NCBI GenBank assembly: GCA_940671915.1
Contig: CALNVZ010003426.1
Coordinates: 21,927,786-21,991,785 of the forward strand
From: Paracentrotus lividus
Taxonomy: Eukaryota; Echinodermata; Echinoidea; Camarodonta; Echinidae
Length of the DNA stretch: 64,000 nt
Reading direction: 5' to 3'
Shown: piece after piece, positions 45,548 through 57,328 of the stretch
Layout: every line of letters begins with the position of its first letter
How positions within the stretch are numbered: the first letter of the stretch is position 1
The notes under the pieces: model-generated
What the model was told of the DNA's origin: nothing
Database searches by the model: none
The model's input: the letters and a program-made list of their open reading frames with translations, nothing else
Made by a program: the position numbers and the translations under genes

Positions 45548-45965
45548 GGAGATGTTGATAGAAGATAAAGAAGAGGTTGAGAGACGATAGGGAAAAGATA
45601 AAGAGAAGACAGGGAGAAGATAGAGAGAGGATTAGAAGAAGATAGACAGGGCTCGAATTTAGCAGTGACCCGGTGCCAATGGCCACCTGAAACTTAGGAT
45701 GAGAAGAAGATAGACAAAAGGTAGGGAGAACATGGGTAGAAGATAGGGAGAAGATAGAGAGTAGACAGAGAAAAATAGAGGGAAGATAAGGAGAAGATAG
45801 ACATAAGATAGGGAGAAGATAGAGAGAAAACAGAGAAAAATAGAGGGAAGATAAGGAGACAATGAGAAGGGAGAGAGAAGACAGGGCAATGATAGAGAGA
45901 AGTTAGAGGAAAAGTAAATGGAAGGTAGAGAGGATGGAGGATAGTAGAGAAAGAGAATAGAATAC
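45548..45965. repeat. Purine minisatellite of AGATAGGGAGA units
   Basis: GAAGATAGGGAGAAGATAGAGAG-like units of 20-30 bases repeat many times. A family A fragment (45649-45700) interrupts it. Confidence 0.85.
45649..45700 (+). repeat. Family A element, fragment
   Basis: GGGCTCGAATTTAGCAGTG then CCAATGGCCACCTGAAACTT, the first 50 bases of the element, embedded in the purine array. Confidence 0.6.
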
Positions 45966-46321
45966 AGAGTGCAAGATGTCTGTCCGATTTCTGTACATTT
46001 TTCTTCCTCTCTTTTCAGTCTCTCCCCCTTTCTCTTTAACCTTCAAAGGGTACCGTAATGAAAAGACAATACACATGGTTGAATGAATTTTTGACAATTT
46101 CTCAGCATGTCTACACGGTTATAACCACGTTACCTAGTCCTAGTTCTTAGTGAGTCATGTGTGTTATACCGCATGTCTAACATGTTAGTTCCACGAAAAT
46201 GAACAAGCATGGATCCTAAATTGGAACTTGATTGCGACACAAGAGTGCTTGTAATATTGACTCATGGATGCTTTTAACAGTCACAAATGTGATTTTTATT
46301 GCACTTTCTTTATAAAATTGT
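45966..46321. other. No gene seen
   Basis: Unique-looking DNA without a convincing frame. Confidence 0.35.
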
Positions 46322-46391
46322 CTGCTGAGAGCAGAAGGGCGTTAAGTCTGTGTTGACTGGATGGGGTTAATGTCTTTCTAGCTATTAGTAG
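46322..46391. repeat. Small hairpin family B
   Basis: CTGCTGAGAGCAGAAGGGCG at the left, GGTTAATGTCTTTCTAGCTA at the right, about 18 pairs with bulges. Confidence 0.65.
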
Positions 46392-46785
46392 ACTAGATGA
46401 AATGCTTGTAAAGGAGAATTGAGATAATGCTTGGGACGTATGTAGCATGATGATGCAAATTTTCTTTTTTATATGTTTTCAATTTGGCCTTTTTATCAAT
46501 TTCTAGTGCTTATGTAAGTCCTTGTTATTGTTACTTTAAAAAAATTGACTCTTCATTTAAGAATGCAATAAACAATTTTTTGAGAGTGAACAGATGGTGT
46601 ATTCAACTTCTGTTTTATCCAAATCTCTCTATTTTGTATCAACTCATTACGTGCCATTCTATTCCTACCCTGCATTCCAAATTTTTCTCCATTTCTCATT
46701 TCATCCTTTCTCTGTAATTATCCAGATTTCTTTCACCTGATCCCTTTTCTTGCTGAACCTTACATCTACTCTAGATATCTTGCTT

Positions 46786-46820
<35 letters not shown>

Positions 46821-47039
46821 ATCTATGTTTACACCTTTCACTCAATCTTTGATTTGCTCGTCCTCAATCTCTCTCTCTCTCTCTCCCTGTCTCTTCGGAG
46901 ACAAAATGGTGTCCGTTTTCAAACGCGCTATGACGTGTTGGGAGCATGTAGTATGAAATTTATAGCCCTCATGTGGCAGCGGGTTGATTCAATGCTTTCT
47001 GGGTTAAAAGGCTGAGGTACGTGATCTCCCTTCTGAAGT
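46392..47039. other. No gene seen; CT microsatellites
   Basis: (CT)n at 46789-46822 and 46867-46886 in T-rich DNA. Confidence 0.5.
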
Positions 47040-47701
47040 GGATGGTGCTTCCAACCATTGACGGAATGGATTGGATGGATTCTTGAAGGGTAACACAGGT
47101 GGTCCTAGAGGGGTAAGCATGCACCCCTGGTTTAAGAGTGTAGAGTTTAGTGTAAGGTTGAGGTAGTAGCTAAAGTGTGCACATTTCTTGTACAATTTTT
47201 GACATTTTATAATAGCATGTAATGCAGTATTTCAAGACAGTATTTCAAGACCATGAAGCTTCAACTGGATTTTTGAAGGGTGACTAAGGAGATTGAGGGA
47301 GGGGGGGGGGGGCGTGGGGCGTGGTAAGCCTTTTAACCCCTGGTTAGAGAGTGGAAACATTGGTGTTGGTTGATGTTTGCAATTGCAATTGCATCTTTCT
47401 TTTTAGGAATTCAAACTCTTTATCCATGACCATTTACTATTGGATCTCAAGCTCCTGGTTATCATGGTTATAGACTGGATTGTAATATGGTGACTTCCTT
47501 GGTATAAAGGGGTTAAATTGGTACCCCTTGCTAAGGAGTGGATAAATGTTGGTGTTACTAACAGTAGCAGATAAGGTTGCACCTGTCATATACAAGTTTC
47601 TATGTATATAATAAGGGGTCTTAAGGATTGCTGGATTAGATATAGGGTAACATTGATCAAAATGGGGTAAGGTTGCTGCACCCCTTGTTGGGTACTATAC
47701 G

Positions 47702-47832
47702 CAGGGTTCAAACTTAGCAATGGCTTATGGGCCAATGGCCACCTGGAACTTGGTCAGGCCACCTCAAATAAAGCCAAAACTTTATTTAACCATGTGGATT
47801 ACATTCTCTGGTGATGCTTAACGTGAGCCCTG
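47702..47832 (+). mobile_element. Family A TIR element, full-length copy
   Basis: Begins CAGGGTTCAAACTTAGCAAT and ends TGCTTAACGTGAGCCCTG. The end reversed reads CAGGGCTCACGTTAAGCA, so the termini are imperfect inverted repeats. 131 bp, no frame. Flanks share ATAC on both sides but give no clean 8 bp duplication. Confidence 0.7.
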
Positions 47833-47965
47833 ATACAGTGTGAGGTGATGGTGGAGGGTCAGATTTCACCCTTTGATTAGGAGCATGAGACTTGTTAATT
47901 CTGAAGTTCAGTACAAGATCTTGTCCCGTCAATCACCTAAAGTAGAGTTACAGGGGTAAGGATCA

Positions 47966-48104
47966 GGGGGGCATTTCATCAAAGGACTTGTCAGACATTT
48001 TATCCGACAAATTTGCTCTCAGCCAATCAGATGCAAGCATTTCAGTAGCTTATAACAGTCTGTCGGATAAAACGTCCGACAAGTCCTTTGGTGAAATGCC
48101 TCCC
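47966..48104. mobile_element. Short MITE, 139 bp
   Basis: GGGGGGCATTTCATCAAAGG at the left; the right end reversed reads GGGAGGCATTTCACCAAAGG. The arms continue through GACTTGTC and TTTTATCCGACA, so about 45 bases pair. Only a short centre is unpaired. Confidence 0.85.
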
Positions 48105-48180
48105 AGGGCGTAAGATTGCACCCCCATTTGAGGAGTGGAGAATATTTACCCCCTGGCCTATTGTCTTGATGCACATTATC

Positions 48181-50306
48181 TTGCTTCTTGGTCGCCATAG
48201 GATATCCAGGGTGGTTGTATGATTCCATGATAATTGCTATGCCATCTATTCCAAATACTAATGGATTAAACACTATGCCTAAACCTAACATAAACCCTAT
48301 TGCAACCCTTACCCTACATTTTAGATAAAATAAATAGAACCATGAAACATTTTAATAGGAATTAACTTTGAATTCCATTTCTATCTCAATTCTATGTCTT
48401 TCAAAGAGCAATGTGTCTCTTTCTAAATGTACTTTCTTTTTCCATTCAAAGTAATACAAATAATGTAGCTTTGTAAATATGTTTACTATCCTGACAATGC
48501 ACAAGTGTGCATGCCAGTTGTTGTGAAGTAATGAAATATACACAACATTAATGAGTTTATAATGTCAACTATGTTGCTGCATCTGTAGGCCATGACATAT
48601 GCCTAATCTAATTTGGATCCAACCCAATCAAGAAAGAAAAGTAAAGGAGAAATAGAAGAAATAATGAAACAGGAGTCTGACTTGACATTTACTAATGGTT
48701 TTATTTCTTCAAACATATCTGACAATCTTGATTAACCCATTGTCTATGGGAACCTGTTGATCTTGTATTAAGGCTATGGGGAAAAGAAAGCAGAGTAGTC
48801 AGTGGGTTAATGGATCAATGCACCAATACAATACATTAAATATCAGACACTAATGAGTCCACATCTTCTCTGGATAGTATACCCCAAATTACAGTTAAAC
48901 CTGTCTCAGTGGCCACTTCTCTTTAAAGGTCATCTGTCTCTAATGCTATAGATAGTGACTATCTATTGGAAGCAGAACCTGCCTAAAAGGGCCACCTGTC
49001 TAATGTAGCCCCGCCCCCTTTTTTTAAAAATCAACATGAATGAAGATTTGTATTGTGGTATTTTCCCTTGTCTTAACAAAACCTAATACACTATCCTCTC
49101 AAATACTGTTTGACATTTAAAAAGTTCCTTTTTTAGGTTTCAGAATGTCGTTCAGATATGCAGTCATGCAAGAATTCTCATTACGATTGCTGGTCCACTG
49201 TGTTTAATCAGCTGTAGCTATATTGATACGCTTGATGCATCCACCGCTTGTATAACATGTTCATGGTAAATAATACCTGTGCTGCTATCCTAGCCTAAGT
49301 GATAAATCTAGACGAGTGTTAATTGATGCTTTAAAAACACGGCACAAAATAAATGCAAGAGGGGCCATTTAAAAGCAGTTTGAATGAGCCTGTGATGAAA
49401 TGCCAATGATTTGGCTGAATTCATGTTTATGGACAATAAATAATTATTGTCAAAGTGGCAAATTTAAAGACAAAGTTGGATAGGGTAGGTTTTTCTGAAG
49501 TTCAATTCTAATACTATTCACAATTCACTGTATATATATATCTATATTCATGAACCTCCACATGCATGCTAATTTTTATTAATTCTGCGAGTTTATTCAT
49601 TATTGAAATTATTTAATAACAACTTAATTTTCCTCTTAAGTCAGAAATAAAAAAGAATTGAAAAGACCTAAGAAAGAACCTGATTAATCGATAAGAATAA
49701 AAGAGGAGATAAAATCAAATCGCTTTAAGCTATATTCGTCCAGTGCTATCCTACCACATCTGTAAACTAGCATTCTACTTCTTTATATCACCTATCCACT
49801 TCTAATACGTTCCACGGTTCGAGGAAAAAGTGACCCTCTAATTTATTAGACCTGTCAGGACTCTAGAATTCTCATTTTTGCATCCCGGTTTAAATGACCG
49901 AGCGGATAATTAGCCATGCTGAAAGGTAGTTGATGAGATTGAGCAGATTTTTGTCAGGAAGAAGGTTGTATCGAGGGGCCTCACAGAGATTGGATGGGTT
50001 GTTTTACATATGGCTTTTTAGAGAAGAGAGAATTGGTGATACTGATATTTTAATGGAAGTAGTTATGTTCCCATTATATTGATAGAAGCGTTTGATATGG
50101 TTACGCTCGTGTGTCGGATCTGTTATTCTCGTTAAATTTCATTACTTTGACTGTATTACTAGCAGGATCACCATTACAATTAATACTCTTTGAAATTGGC
50201 GGCTTTATCCTTTCCAATTTTCTAGGGCACATTTGTTTCATATCTTATAATTGGCGGTGGCTGCTGCTGTACCATTAATACTACTTTAAAGGTGATATTT
50301 CAATAT
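48181..50306. other. No gene recognised; one repeat-like phrase
   Basis: About 48892-49012 contains AAACCTGTCTCAGTGGCCAC and AACCTGCCTAAAAGGGCCAC, a diverged doublet that looks like a dispersed repeat. About 49735-50010 is unique-looking with more CpGs. The rest is AT-rich. Confidence 0.35.
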
Positions 50307-50700
50307 TTTGGCCATTATCACTATCATCATCAACATCAACATTATATGGCATGTTATATGCTCAAGGTTGTTTAATTGCCCAAAATTCTGTCATCCTTAC
50401 ACCATTGTCTTCTTCACTTTTATCATAGTCATCACAATCATTATCATCATGATTATAACCGTCAACACCCTCGTTGTTGTCGTCGTCATCATCATCACCA
50501 CCACCACCACCACCATCACCCCACCATTATTATTATCATCACCATAATTACCATCATTTATTGTCACCACTTTCATCTTCATTATCATCATCTTTATCAT
50601 CATTGTCTTCATCACCACCACCATTGCAATCATCATCATCATGACCATCATCATCATCCTTGTCATCATTACTACCATTATCATCATTATCATCATCACC

Positions 50701-50740
<40 letters not shown>

Positions 50741-50750
50741 CCATCATCAT

Positions 50751-50782
<32 letters not shown>

Positions 50783-50910
50783 CCATCATCATAATCATCA
50801 TCATCATCATCACCATCATCATCACCATCATCATCATCATCATTATCACCAAGTGGTGTCCTTTAATTCTAAGATGCTGTCCTGTAATCATGATGATGAT
50901 CATCATCAGG
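50307..50910. repeat. Long imperfect (ATC)n block
   Basis: ATC/ACC/ATT triplets through about 550 bases, purest at 50700-50850. It opens all frames: poly-His, poly-Ile/Thr and, on the minus strand, poly-Met. None is a gene. Confidence 0.95.
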
Positions 50911-51240
50911 AGATTGAAGAGGAGATAGGAGGGTACATGATGAGACTGGCTGGCAGCGCTGATTGAAACCCGACAAATTTCCCTTTCTGCATGGATGCAA
51001 GGAAGCCGCCTTGAGGTCTTTTTATGTGTGAATGTGTGAGAGAGTAAGATACAGAGTGGAAGAGAGAAAGACAAGAGAAACACAAGGAGAGAGATGTTCA
51101 TATGAGAGAAAAATGGAAAGAACAGTTATCTTAAAATTACTCTGACTTTGCTGGATAAAACAAGATGGAGACAGAAATTGAGAGCTCAAACGAAGAAAAG
51201 TTATGTTTATACACACCATCTATGTGCAAAAATCATTGCT
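50911..51240. other. No gene seen; purine tract
   Basis: A/G-rich plus strand at 51028-51118, otherwise unremarkable. Confidence 0.45.
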
Positions 51241-52274
51241 CATGTTGTTGCTTTCTTGCAGTTTACTTTTGCAGTTGTTACAACATTTCATAAGGGAACA
51301 TGCAACTATCTATGACAAGCAATCATCTATGTCGTACAGATATGCACATTGCACTTACAACATGTTGTGACCACAGCATCGGCTGAAGGCGTTGTCCAAG
51401 TATGTGTATTGATAATGTGTTAGTGAGATTTTTCCTATTTTATGCTTATTTTGTGCTTATTTTACTGATAAGGCATATAAAGAATAACCGAATGTTGCAG
51501 AATTATTATTAAATTTTATGGCATATATGCATGGGGAATATACAATTAAATGGTTATTGATGTGCATCAGCATTACACACATTTTCATCTTAAACTTTCT
51601 AAAATTTTAGTAGTATGTTCACATCTACTAAAGACAGGAATTGGTATAAAAAATAAAAAAGAAAGTAAGAGATATATGGACCAAGATATCATGAATAAAC
51701 AAGAGTGAGAAAGATGGAAAGAGAAAGGAAGAGGAGGAGGATGAGTGGAGGGAGCTAGAGAGACAGAGAGAGAAAGAGAAAGGGGGCAATCACAGCACTG
51801 ACTATTGATTGCTGGCAAATACATGCAAGGAAATGAAGGGAGACTCACCCGAGTTTTAGTGCAGGAATTTAATCTTGAAATTTGTCTGCTGGAAGTGATT
51901 TTAATTCTGAAAAAATTGTGTTTCAGACAAAATATTCAAGGTTGGAAAAAGAAACTTGTGAAAAGGAATATGTTATTTTTTAGGTATTATTGAATTTTAT
52001 GTTCCTGTTACACAAGATCTGATCCTATTTCACACTCTTGTGTCTTATTCCTAAGTTTGCAATAACTTCTAAAAATGACAGGATCGCCTGTGAAGCCTTT
52101 CGTCTCTCCCAGTACAACAAAAAGTAAGATCTGTAAATTTTTAAGTATGCTATATTTTTTAAAAGATGTATTATCTGGGTTTTTATTCTTCACAAAGTCT
52201 CAAAATAGGGCATTCTGAAGCTCTGAACCTGAGGGGAACCTTGTTTTTGTTATGCATGGGCTTACATGAACTAC
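51241..52274. other. No gene seen
   Basis: AT-rich DNA with a purine tract at 51656-51785. Confidence 0.4.
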
Positions 52275-53025
52275 TTACAAACTTGATAAATGTCAGGCCA
52301 GGACGCTCTTTGATGAGTACTTGTTGAGAGTGTTCTGTCAGTCGCCTGGGAGAGGCTGTTGTTGTCCCGTTTTCACGCCATGTTATTTCCCTGATGTTAT
52401 TGTGATAATGATGTGTTTAGATGTTAAGGTATATATATATGTAAGATGAAAATGAAAATCTGGAGCTTTTGCAGATCGGCAATTTGGAAATGTCACAATA
52501 TGCTTTAATATGCATTTTGATTGTTCAGAAAGTCCCTTTTTGTTGTGTAGGAGTAGTTGTTAATTCTCATTTTTGCACCATGCTATTTCCCTCGTTTGAT
52601 CACAATGGTGATGTGTTCCACGAGTTTTATAAGCTTTTCTGCTGTTTTGACTGTTTTGATATTGAGGTAGGCTCTATTTACAATTGAAAATGGATATTTA
52701 TGAAGTTGATGAATGTCTAGATGTCTTTTGATGGGCTCTATGATTATTAAAAAAGCCCTTGTTTTGTTTCCTGGTATTTGATGAACCATTCATACCATGT
52801 TTTCAAAGATTTGTCATAAGAATTATATAACCTGCTTTTATATTAATGTATTAAAGATTGGAAATGAAAATCAAGATCAAATTTGTTTACCAACTCAGTA
52901 AATGTCAAGATGTTTTCTGATGGGCAATTGTTGAGAAAGCCCAGGTTGTTTGGTTGCTTCAGAGTGGCTATTGATGTCCTATTTTCTCCCAACGTGAGGT
53001 AGATGGTAATGTGTTCCTTGCAAAT
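52275..53025. repeat. Degenerate tandem array, ~200 bp unit, four units
   Basis: Units marked by AACTTGATAAATGTCAGGCC (52281), CAATTTGGAAATGTCACAAT (52480), AAGTTGATGAATGTCTAGAT (52701) and ACTCAGTAAATGTCAAGATG (52893). Later parts share AAAGCCC..GTTTTGTT and GGTGATGTGTTCC or GGTAATGTGTTCC. No frame. Confidence 0.6.
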
Positions 53026-54308
53026 TCGCATTTTCAAAGGAAATGAAGAGAACTTAAAAAAAAGAGGGACACTCGAATTCACCTTGGAGTACAACTTTGA
53101 ATATAGTTGTGCTACAGTACTTGCAGTACAATGATTTAAAACACTTTCACATCACAAATTAGACTTTTTGATATTGTATTATTATTATAAATCTAGTGAT
53201 TTCTTAGTAGATGAGGTAATAAGAAAAGTTGAATTTACATTTTAGGGGAAACTTTAAAAACTTGTTAAAAGTGGTTTCATGTTTTTTTTCTTAATGATTG
53301 ACGGGATATGGTATATGGTATCAAAAAAAAAAAAAAAAAATAGAATCATTTTCCTCTACACCTTCAAAAAATGCATTCATGCATTTTCTCCATGAAACAA
53401 ATATATAAATACAGACATCTTTAAGTTTGTTAACAGACCTTGAAATATACTTTTAAATGCATGTTGCACTCTGAAATATTACTACCTGAAAAGTACTTCA
53501 TCTTAAGCACATAGAGATCCACGTATGCCGACTGTGAAAAGCTTTGTGGCAAAGCAGCATGTAAATAAGTGTTTCCTAATGCAGTCTAATGGCTTTTTTG
53601 AAGGTCGTTAATGCTCCAAATGGTTGCATAAAACTCACCTAAACGTATCAACTTGATCCCAGCATAAATGGATGATGGAAACCTTTTGGTTGTATTGTGA
53701 GATAGAGGAGGAAACAGAGAAAGAGAGAGAGAGAGAGGGAGCGAGGAAGTTGAAATACAAAGCAACATGTTACATTAAAAGTATTGAAACTGACTTGAGA
53801 AAAGGAAAATGCAGAGAGTAGTAATTATGAAAAGAAAATGATGTTCCATGAATAAAGAGAGAGAGAGAGTACTGTAAAAGTGGAAATATTCGATGTGCTC
53901 TCATTTTGGCACATTTTGCCCTCTACAGGACAAGTGCAAAAATAAAAACACGCACAAATTTTCATCCAGCAATTGTTATAAATTTGACAGCAGCACTATG
54001 CGAATTTAAAACATGTGAACATGTTTTTTGATTGCACAGCGCAAAATTTAACCGCCCCAAAATATATACTATTACGAAAGTGGATCGAGGATTGAGAGTT
54101 GAGAGAAAGAGAGAGAGGAAGAGAGGGAAAGAAAGAGAGAAAAAAAATCCAGATACATATAACTAGGAATAGGATGTGATTGAAATTCACCGATCGTTGG
54201 AGTGATCAGGCTCAATGTTTAATGAACGTAAGCGTCACAAAAACGGTACGAGTACGACCTCATATCATTTATCATTCATAACCTACCTTCTGGTATACTG
54301 ATCATAGC
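53026..54308. other. No gene seen; A-run and purine tracts
   Basis: (A)18 at 53323-53340. Purine tracts at 53709-53745, 53850-53870 and 54097-54145. Confidence 0.5.
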
Positions 54309-54374
54309 TACTGACAGCAAAAAGGGCATTAACTCTAATGGAAATGCGTATGACTTAACATCCTTATGACGCTA
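54309..54374. repeat. Small hairpin family B
   Basis: CTACTGACAGCAAAAAGGGC at the left, GACTTAACATCCTTATGACG at the right. Diverged but alignable. Confidence 0.5.
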
Positions 54375-54532
54375 AAGAGAAGATAAACCCATTGCTTGGC
54401 ACTATGCATTATTTAGAAGAATTACGTCACATGTTTTGAGGTTAGATGTATAAGTTTCTGAAGAGAACCCAGTTAAATGATAAAGGCTTGCTGGGGAAGT
54501 TGTTATATTGTAAATACAGTTTTTTTTAAATT

Positions 54533-54600
54533 TGTTACCTAGTGGTAGAGTCACTAACCAGCAATTAGTAGATGAGAGGTTCAAATCCCGCTGGTTCCAA
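54533..54600 (+). tRNA. tRNA-like fragment (SINE or tRNA pseudogene)
   Basis: AGTGGTAGAG (A-box/D-arm type) is followed by a perfect five-pair anticodon-type stem ACTAA / TTAGT around the seven-base loop CCAGCAA, then the B-box GGTTCAAATCC and TGGTTCC. An AGC triplet sits at the anticodon position. The T-stem pairs poorly, position 33 is C, and no 5' acceptor strand matches TGGTTCC, so this is not a functional tRNA. A tRNA-derived SINE head is the best explanation. Confidence 0.45.
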
Positions 54601-54961
54601 GATTTTTTCTGACTTATTATCGGATCGAACATGCGATCTTATTCACTGGGTGCAAGCCATATACCATAATTGTATTTACAATAGAACCCAGTTAGTTATA
54701 TGGTGTAGCTTTGGTGAGAAACATGATGGAAAAAAATCCCCCAAAAATGTTTCTATGCATGTGTTTTGAAAGCAGGTGTAAAAGTCAGTTTTATCATTAT
54801 TTTTTTGGTGGTATATATGGCAATGGTTTTACTCTATATTTTTCTTGTGAATGCTTGAAAGCCCTGTCAGAATAGACTCATCAGGAACTGCATTAACTAG
54901 ACAAATAATGTTTTGTTCCTTGCCTGTTAAGACGCTTGACGTGGGGGTGTTACTCTGACTG

Positions 54962-54996
54962 TTTTTTTTTTTTTTTTTTTTTTTGGGGGGGGGGGG
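54962..54996. repeat. T23-G12 homopolymer junction
   Basis: Twenty-three T followed directly by twelve G. Confidence 0.9.
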
Positions 54997-55079
54997 TTAC
55001 AAATGTACACTAGTCTGCCTTGGGTAACTTTTAAATTTGCCGCAACATTTCCTAACAAGGTCTGATAAAATAGGGATTA

Positions 55080-56120
55080 ATTTCACACTACTCCACCTCT
55101 GTCATCATATCTGTAGTAGATGTAGATGTAGTATACAAATAACTGTGTAGGGCTTTAGCATTATTAGTAAAATAATTGTTAAGTAAAAATACAAGTTACA
55201 AAAAATGTGCTGTGCAAGTGAGTGTATAGATTAAATAAAAATTTATTCACCGCTCTCATAAAATAAATATAATTAAAAATACTAGGAAGATTTCATTAAA
55301 AAAAAAAAAAATCTCAAATGATATACACTCCCCAAAAAAATTTCATCTGTAAAACAGAGAAATTTCATGAATTTTTATACTCTGTATAGAATTTATACTA
55401 AATGACTCCTCACAAGGATGGGAAAGATTGAATTTTAATCAAATATTTGCTCCCCTCCTGGAATTCCTTTCCATTTATTTCTTACATTGATAATCTAACA
55501 CCATTTATTTTTCATTTATATTAATCTACAGTAGATGTTGATGTATAATGGCAGTGGCTTTTATAAGGCCATAGGAAATTCATTGTAAACATCAACAATT
55601 AATTGTGCAGTAGCTGGATATCTTCTTAGTGGCATCTCAAAATGTCAATATATTTGAAATGTGAGCCTTTTGGAAATAATATTGTAAGAATAATAGGCCT
55701 ATAAAGCACAATATAAAAGTGAATTCAAAATTTTGATCCTTTCTTTTTAATTCCCAGTCTCAAAATTTTTTACAATTTCAGAGTAGATTAAATGTATTAC
55801 ATAATGCAACAAAATTCAATACAAAACAAAATAAGAAAGATTTTGGACTGATGAGTGTACAATATTTTTATATACAAAAACATACAAACAAAACAAAACT
55901 ATATACAATGTGTAGGTTCCTCACTAACTTATATTTGAATGAAAATGTTTAATATCAATAAAGCATGCTCTTTCCATACTTTCCATTATTCCTTGTATCG
56001 ATCTACACCCATAGTCTTCTTGTACGACCCTATATCCTGTAGTAGACGTAGATATGTGTAAATGGCTTGAATTAGGGCCATAGGATAGAGTAATTGTAAA
56101 AATGAATAGTTAATGGACGT
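55080..56120. repeat. Degenerate long-period repeat, three copies
   Basis: CTGTAGTAGATGTAGATGTA (55110), CTACAGTAGATGTTGATGTA (55527) and CTGTAGTAGACGTAGATATG (56037) are each followed by GGCTT...GGCC or GGGCTTTAGC and by ATTGTAA or AATTGTTAAG. The period is about 420-510 bases, AT-rich between. Confidence 0.5.
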
Positions 56121-56214
56121 CGTAGCCAGCCGGATGCTAGCCTGAGGGGATGCTACGTGTTGAGATGACCAATCTATATAAAAGCACTGACCAGTTCAAT
56201 CGCTTTGGTGAGAG

Positions 56215-56480
56215 GGGAGAAGGGGGGGGGGTGGAGAGAGTGAGAAAGAGGGAGAGAGAGTGATAGGGGGAGAAAGAGAGAGAGACAAGTTTTTTTAAAA
56301 TAAGATTGCTAATATATGGAGAGAGTGGATAGAGAGCCTTCTGTATAATGCAGAGAGGAATGCCAGCATAATTAAATGAGATAATTAGACAGAGAGAGAG
56401 AGAGAAGGAGGAAAATGAGATAGAGAGAGAGGGGGGTTGCAGGATTGGAAGATTTGGAAAGAGGGAGTAAGAGAGGTCTA
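56215..56480. repeat. Polypurine tract
   Basis: GGTGAGAGGGGAGAAGGGGG and (GA)n clusters. A minus-strand 118-codon Ser/Leu-rich frame here is a shadow. Confidence 0.8.
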
Positions 56481-57328
56481 AAGAAAGACACAAATTTTAT
56501 AAATCTAGTGCTTTCATGAAACGCATTAGGGCTGTCCAATTTGCTTGTTACTAATTTAAAAAGAAATTTTGTTCTTCTGTGTCTATAATATGTGTCACTG
56601 TCCTTGTCAGCTTAATCTTTTTGCTGAGCTTCAAATAAAGATATAAATTTAGCATTTATATTACTTTTCATTCTTAATGTATTTTTTAATGGTTGCAGTT
56701 TTTATTCCTCCATATAACATATACTAAGCGAGTAATACTGGGTTTGGGAATTACCAAATTATCATATCACATTTTAACCAGATCAACGGTTGTGAATTAT
56801 ACTGCTATGCATATCCCAACAGACATATACAGATGTACTTATACTTTTATCAAATGGCAAATAATTCCTTTTTCAGCTCAAAACGGAATTTTCAATTAAC
56901 CTGACATATTATCATAGGACAATGCACCTGCATGACTAATAGCTCATACAATGACTGAAGTTAGCTGCTCAAATTGTCACCTGCTTTCAATGCTACTGTG
57001 GTTTAGATGGAAGTTGTTCAAATTACCGGCCAAATTGATTTTTTTTTCTCCACCTGGGGTCAACTGGCAATTATGATATCCCAACCATTTCTGATATTCC
57101 TTATTATTTCACAAAGGATTTTACATTGATCCTAAATTTCATTTTCATTTTGAATATCCTCAACATTAATTCTATTTTGAAATGTCAATGTATATTACAG
57201 TTTGAAATTCAGTCTTCATTTTCCCGCTAACATCCGACATAGAATGAAGTTTCAAACTGGTTATGTGGAAATGTAATTTTTCTTAGGCTAGAGGTTATTC
57301 CAGAGGCAGGAATACTGTTATAAGTTAT
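56481..57328. other. No gene seen
   Basis: AT-rich DNA without features. Confidence 0.4.

Larger units (their letters stand above)
47040..48180. repeat. Degenerate tandem array, ~200 bp unit, with MITE insertions
   Basis: Units are recognised by GGGTAAG.TTGCACCCCT..TTAGGAGTG-like blocks near 47110, 47310, 47495, 47665, 47860 and 48105. A (G)13 run sits in one unit (about 47300). Two short TIR elements (47702-47832 and 47966-48104) interrupt the array. Confidence 0.6.

Noticed and set aside
50376..51101. Histidine-rich 196-codon plus-strand frame and methionine-rich 234-codon minus-strand frame
   Set aside because: Both are direct readings of the (ATC)n repeat. All frames stay open and none has a non-repetitive domain.
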